Below are positions 61,070 through 64,000 of a stretch of DNA of 64,000 nucleotides, one piece after another. Location of the stretch: positions 62,001 to 126,000 of the forward strand of contig NZ_CP133148.1 of NCBI RefSeq assembly GCF_036488675.1. Reading direction: 5' to 3'. Each line of letters begins with the position of its first letter. Position 1 is the stretch's first letter. The position numbers and the translations under genes are program-made. The notes under the pieces are model-generated. The model was not told the DNA's origin. It was given only the letters and a program-made list of their open reading frames with translations, and made no database searches. Origin of the DNA: Sinorhizobium chiapasense. Its GTDB lineage: Bacteria > Pseudomonadota > Alphaproteobacteria > Rhizobiales > Rhizobiaceae.

Positions 61070-62152
61070 ATGGCCGAACCAAATACAGCCGCACAGCCAT
61101 CCCAGGAATTCGAAAAGGTCCTGGCCAACAGCTCGACGGACGTGGCGTCATTCGACACGCATGACAAGACGCCACTTCAGAAGCTCCAGCATTTCCTTCA
61201 TTCAAGCCCGGCCGCCGTTCCGCTGATCGTGCTGGTCCTGTCGCTGGCGACCTTCGGCGCCATCCTCGGCGGCAAGTTCTTTTCCGCCTTCACGCTGACG
61301 CTCATCCTGCAGCAGGTGGCGATCGTCGGCATCGTCGGCGCCGCCCAGACGCTCGTCATCCTGACGGCCGGCATCGATCTCTCGGTCGGCGCCATGATGG
61401 TGCTGTCATCGGTGATCATGGGGCAGTTCACCTTCCGCTACGGCTTGCCGCCGGCCTTGTCGGTGCTCTGCGGTCTCGGCGTCGGGGCGCTCTGCGGCTT
61501 CATCAACGGCACGCTCGTCGCGCGCATGAAGTTGCCGCCCTTCATCGTCACGCTCGGCATGTGGCAGATCGTGCTCGCCTCCAACTTCCTCTATTCCGCC
61601 AACGAGACGATCCGCGCCCAGGATATCTCCGCCAACGCACCGATCCTGCAGTTCTTCGGTCAGAACTTCCGCATCGGCAATGCCGTCTTCACCTATGGCG
61701 TCGTCGCCATGGTGCTTCTCGTGGGCTTGCTCTGGTACGTGCTCAACCGTACCGCCTGGGGGCGCTATGTCTACGCGGTCGGCGACGACCCGGAGGCGGC
61801 CAAGCTCGCCGGCGTCAATGTCAAGGGCATGCTCGTTACCATCTACACTCTGTCCGGCCTCATCTGCGCGCTTGCCGGCTGGGCTTTGATCGGCCGCATC
61901 GGCTCCGTTTCGCCGACGGCGGGCCAGTTCGCGAACATCGAATCGATCACCGCCGTGGTGATCGGCGGCATCTCGCTGTTCGGCGGCCGTGGCTCCATTC
62001 TTGGTATGCTCTTCGGCGCGTTGATCGTTGGCGTCTTCTCGCTCGGGCTTCGCCTGATGGGCACGGATCCGCAATGGACCTATCTCCTGATCGGCTTGCT
62101 GATCATCATCGCCGTCGCAATCGACCAGTGGATCAGAAAGGTAGCAGCCTGA
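61070..62152 (+). CDS. frcC: Fructose ABC transporter permease FrcC
   Basis: Inner-membrane permease of the RbsC type, 360 residues. After a polar N-terminal stretch of about 40 residues, eight to ten helices follow; family markers are TLVILTAGIDLSVGAMMVLS (about 100-119), FIVTLGMWQIVLASNF, VYAVGDDPEAAKLAGVNVKG (the EAA-like loop meeting the ATPase) and ESITAVVIGGISLFGGRG. The start MAEPNTAAQ follows GGGAGGAG. It overlaps the frcA ATG by one base. The long N-terminal tail is typical of the S. meliloti protein. Confidence 0.94.
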   Translation: MAEPNTAAQPSQEFEKVLANSSTDVASFDTHDKTPLQKLQHFLHSSPAAVPLIVLVLSLATFGAILGGKFFSAFTLTLILQQVAIVGIVGAAQTLVILTAGIDLSVGAMMVLSSVIMGQFTFRYGLPPALSVLCGLGVGALCGFINGTLVARMKLPPFIVTLGMWQIVLASNFLYSANETIRAQDISANAPILQFFGQNFRIGNAVFTYGVVAMVLLVGLLWYVLNRTAWGRYVYAVGDDPEAAKLAGVNVKGMLVTIYTLSGLICALAGWALIGRIGSVSPTAGQFANIESITAVVIGGISLFGGRGSILGMLFGALIVGVFSLGLRLMGTDPQWTYLLIGLLIIIAVAIDQWIRKVAA

Positions 62153-62934
62153 TGGCACAACAACCCATTCTCACCGCTCGCGGTCTCGTCAAGCGCTACG
62201 GTCGCGTGACCGCTCTCGACCACGCCGATTTCGATCTCTACCCGGGTGAAATCCTGGCCGTGATCGGCGACAACGGCGCCGGCAAATCCTCGATGATCAA
62301 GGCGATCTCCGGCGCCATCACGCCCGACGAGGGCGAGATCCAGCTCGAAGGCCAGCCGGTGAATTTCCGCTCGCCGATGGAAGCCAGGAAGGCCGGCATC
62401 GAGACCGTCTATCAGAACCTGGCCTTGTCGCCGGCGCTGTCGATCGCCGACAACATGTTTCTGGGCCGCGAGATCCGCAAGCCGGGCATCATGGGCAAGT
62501 GGTTCCGCTCGCTGGACCGCGTGGCCATGGAAAAACAGGCGCGGGCAAAGCTCTCCGAACTCGGCCTGATGACGATCCAGAACATCAACCAGGCGGTGGA
62601 AACGCTCTCGGGCGGCCAGCGTCAGGGTGTTGCCGTCGCGCGCGCCGCGGCCTTCGGTTCCAAGGTGGTCATCATGGACGAACCGACCGCAGCACTCGGC
62701 GTCAAGGAAAGCCGGCGCGTGCTGGAACTGATCCTCGACGTTCGCCGCCGCGGCCTGCCGATCGTCTTGATCTCGCACAATATGCCGCACGTCTTCGAGG
62801 TCGCGGACCGCATCCACATCCACCGCCTCGGCCGGCGGCTCTGCGTCATCAATCCGAAGGAATACACGATGTCGGATGCGGTGGCTTTCATGACCGGGGC
62901 GAAGGCACCTCCGGGCGAGGCGAAGGCGGCATGA
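62152..62934 (+). CDS. frcA: Fructose ABC transporter ATP-binding protein FrcA
   Basis: A 260-residue ATPase subunit with a single nucleotide-binding domain, unlike the usual double-domain RbsA. Walker A is GDNGAGKSSMIK (about 37-48), the signature LSGGQRQGVAVARAA, Walker B VVIMDEPTAAL and the switch His in LISHNMPHVF. It should work as a homodimer on FrcC. The gene overlaps frcC (stop/start TGATG) and frcK (ATGA), so the four genes are one coupled operon. Confidence 0.95.
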   Translation: MAQQPILTARGLVKRYGRVTALDHADFDLYPGEILAVIGDNGAGKSSMIKAISGAITPDEGEIQLEGQPVNFRSPMEARKAGIETVYQNLALSPALSIADNMFLGREIRKPGIMGKWFRSLDRVAMEKQARAKLSELGLMTIQNINQAVETLSGGQRQGVAVARAAAFGSKVVIMDEPTAALGVKESRRVLELILDVRRRGLPIVLISHNMPHVFEVADRIHIHRLGRRLCVINPKEYTMSDAVAFMTGAKAPPGEAKAA

Positions 62935-63551
62935 ACCTGCAGTCCTTGCGGGATGAGATCCTGAAGCGGGCGGGTGATGCCGGCCGCTTTATCGTCGCTA
63001 TCGCCGGCCCGCCTGGCGCCGGCAAATCGACGCTGTCCGAAGCGCTTTCCAAGGCGCTTGCCGAGGCAGGCGAGCGCTCGGCGGTCTTGCCGATGGACGG
63101 CTTCCACATGGACAATGCCGTCCTCGAAGAGAAGGGGCTGCTTTCCCGCAAGGGTGCGCCCGAAACCTTCGACTTCCGATCGTTCCTCTCGACCATCACC
63201 GCCGTTCGGGCCAATGACGGCGAAGTCCTCGTGCCGATCTTCGACCGATCGCGCGAGCTGGCAATTGCATCGGCGCGGGTGATCGCCCCGGAGACGCGCA
63301 TAATCCTTGTTGAAGGCAACTATCTCATGCTCGGCGAAGCGCCGTGGAACGGGCTCGACGGTGCCTTCGATTTTTCGATTTTCATCGATCCCGGCCTTGA
63401 GGTGATCGAGCGGCGATTGCTGAAGCGTTGGTTCGATCACGGCTACGACGACGAGACCGCGAAGACGAAGGCGTTCGACAACGATATCCCGAATGCCCGG
63501 CGCATTCTCGGCAGCCGCCGGCCGGCCGATCTCGTCATCCGCGATTTCTGA
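62931..63551 (+). CDS. frcK: P-loop kinase FrcK (uridine/pantothenate-kinase-like)
   Basis: A 206-residue P-loop kinase-like protein. Walker A is AGPPGAGKSTLSEAL (about 25-39), the substrate-side motif LPMDGFHMDNAVLEEKGLL resembles uridine kinase and PanK, and LVEGNYLML and FDHGYDDETAKTKAFDNDIP follow. Similar to the YggC/FrcK group, presumed to phosphorylate a sugar or nucleoside; the S. meliloti frc operon ends with this gene. The substrate is not settled, but its place in the operon suggests a step after sugar uptake. Its ATG overlaps the frcA stop. Confidence 0.88.
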   Translation: MNLQSLRDEILKRAGDAGRFIVAIAGPPGAGKSTLSEALSKALAEAGERSAVLPMDGFHMDNAVLEEKGLLSRKGAPETFDFRSFLSTITAVRANDGEVLVPIFDRSRELAIASARVIAPETRIILVEGNYLMLGEAPWNGLDGAFDFSIFIDPGLEVIERRLLKRWFDHGYDDETAKTKAFDNDIPNARRILGSRRPADLVIRDF

Positions 63552-63701
63552 GGGATGGGGGTTCGTGCGCCATTGTGTTTTGCGGCACAATGATGATATC
63601 GAGGCGCGGTTTCACCACATGAAGTCCCGCCCATCGAGCGCACCGACCGGCCCCAACGCCGCTCGCGCCGATCGGACGCGAGCATCGGGAGAACGCTGAC
63701 C

Positions 63702-64000
63702 ATGCAAGACCTCGTTATCCGCCGCCCGGATGATTGGCACCTTCACCTGCGCGATGGCGGCATGCTGCGCGGCGTGATCGCGGACACGAGCCGCCACTTC
63801 GCCCGCGCCATCATCATGCCCAACCTGGTGCCGCCGGTGGTGACCACGGCCGATGCGGCTGCCTATCGTGAGCGCATCCTCGCCGCCGTTCCCGCTGAGG
63901 ATCGGTTCGAGCCGTTGATGACGCTCTATCTGACCGAAGGCACCGATCCGAACGATGTCGAGGCGGGCTTTAGACGTGGCCTCGTCAAAGCGGTCAAGCT
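63702..64000 (+). CDS. pyrC: Dihydroorotase PyrC (5' part, cut by window edge)
   Basis: The first 99 codons of a class II dihydroorotase, the enzyme closing carbamoyl-aspartate to dihydroorotate in pyrimidine synthesis. The metal-binding [19 protein letters not shown] is visible at once (HxH at about 14-16), followed by [20 protein letters not shown] and [15 protein letters not shown], both typical of PyrC. The ATG is about 150 bases after frcK; GAGAACGCTGACC precedes it. The gene continues past 64000. Confidence 0.93.
   Translation, partial: MQDLVIRRPDDWHLHLRDGGMLRGVIADTSRHFARAIIMPNLVPPVVTTADAAAYRERILAAVPAEDRFEPLMTLYLTEGTDPNDVEAGFRRGLVKAVK

Overview
The window reads as chromosomal DNA of a Sinorhizobium/Ensifer species (Alphaproteobacteria, Rhizobiales). 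Three gene sets point there: frcR-frcBCAK (the sinorhizobial fructose ABC system), a clr-cyaD1-spdA-like cyclic-nucleotide locus next to putA, and a fasciclin-domain protein of the Nex18 type. Short palindromic intergenic repeats that look like RIME elements (Rhizobium-specific intergenic mosaic elements) support the same assignment. No integrase, transposase, phage gene, rRNA or CRISPR array was recognised. One tRNA, tRNA-Arg(ACG), is present.

Layout. 0-2 kb: dapE and a membrane protein. 2-8.4 kb: a MexEF-like RND pump operon (alpha/beta-hydrolase-like protein, periplasmic adaptor, RND pump) divergent from a LysR regulator. 8.4-12.9 kb: HxlR regulator with a divergent SMR exporter, 1-Cys peroxiredoxin, DEAD-box RNA helicase with a DbpA-like tail, DUF805 protein. 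12.9-20.2 kb: dapD, a LOG-family protein, an EF-hand protein, a HAD nucleotidase, an EamA exporter, ada with a PEP-mutase-family gene, argB. 20.5-24 kb: ECF sigma factor, RskA-type anti-sigma factor, fasciclin protein, exported MsrB, DUF1269 protein. 24.2-28.4 kb: engB, an EamA transporter, and the conserved block yidC-rnpA-rpmH. 28.7-35 kb: a chemoreceptor, a TVP38-family protein with an FAD disulfide oxidoreductase, and an orphan histidine kinase.

35.1-44.5 kb is the most accessory-looking part. It follows tRNA-Arg and holds a broken HxlR regulator beside its apparent target (a RibD-domain reductase), a Tat-exported aspartoacylase-family protein, a methyltransferase, and an unfamiliar locus: a predicted outer-membrane barrel, a large acidic protein with a DUF4114-like motif, and a membrane-tethered LuxR-type regulator. 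After these come an ICMT-family methyltransferase, a 28-residue membrane peptide and a DUF1810 protein. 44.5-52.7 kb: aldo/keto reductase, YigZ, putA, a YkgJ-type cysteine protein, a class III phosphodiesterase (SpdA-like) and a proline-racemase-family enzyme. 52.8-57.1 kb: Sel1 protein, FecR protein, CHASE2 adenylate cyclase and Crp/Clr regulator. A site fitting the published Clr consensus lies between the divergent Sel1 and FecR genes. 57.3-64 kb: DoxX, a RbsD/FucU-type mutarotase, frcR, frcBCAK, and the start of pyrC, cut by the window edge.

Working together: the cAMP locus can be read as a closed circuit (cyclase makes cAMP, Clr binds it and acts at the Sel1/FecR promoter region, SpdA-like enzyme acts on cyclic nucleotides). 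The frc genes form a divergently controlled sugar uptake operon. The sigma/RskA/fasciclin/MsrB cluster looks like an envelope-stress module. Functions come from reading protein motifs and gene order without database searches; start codons were chosen by ribosome-binding site and family length, and alternatives are named.
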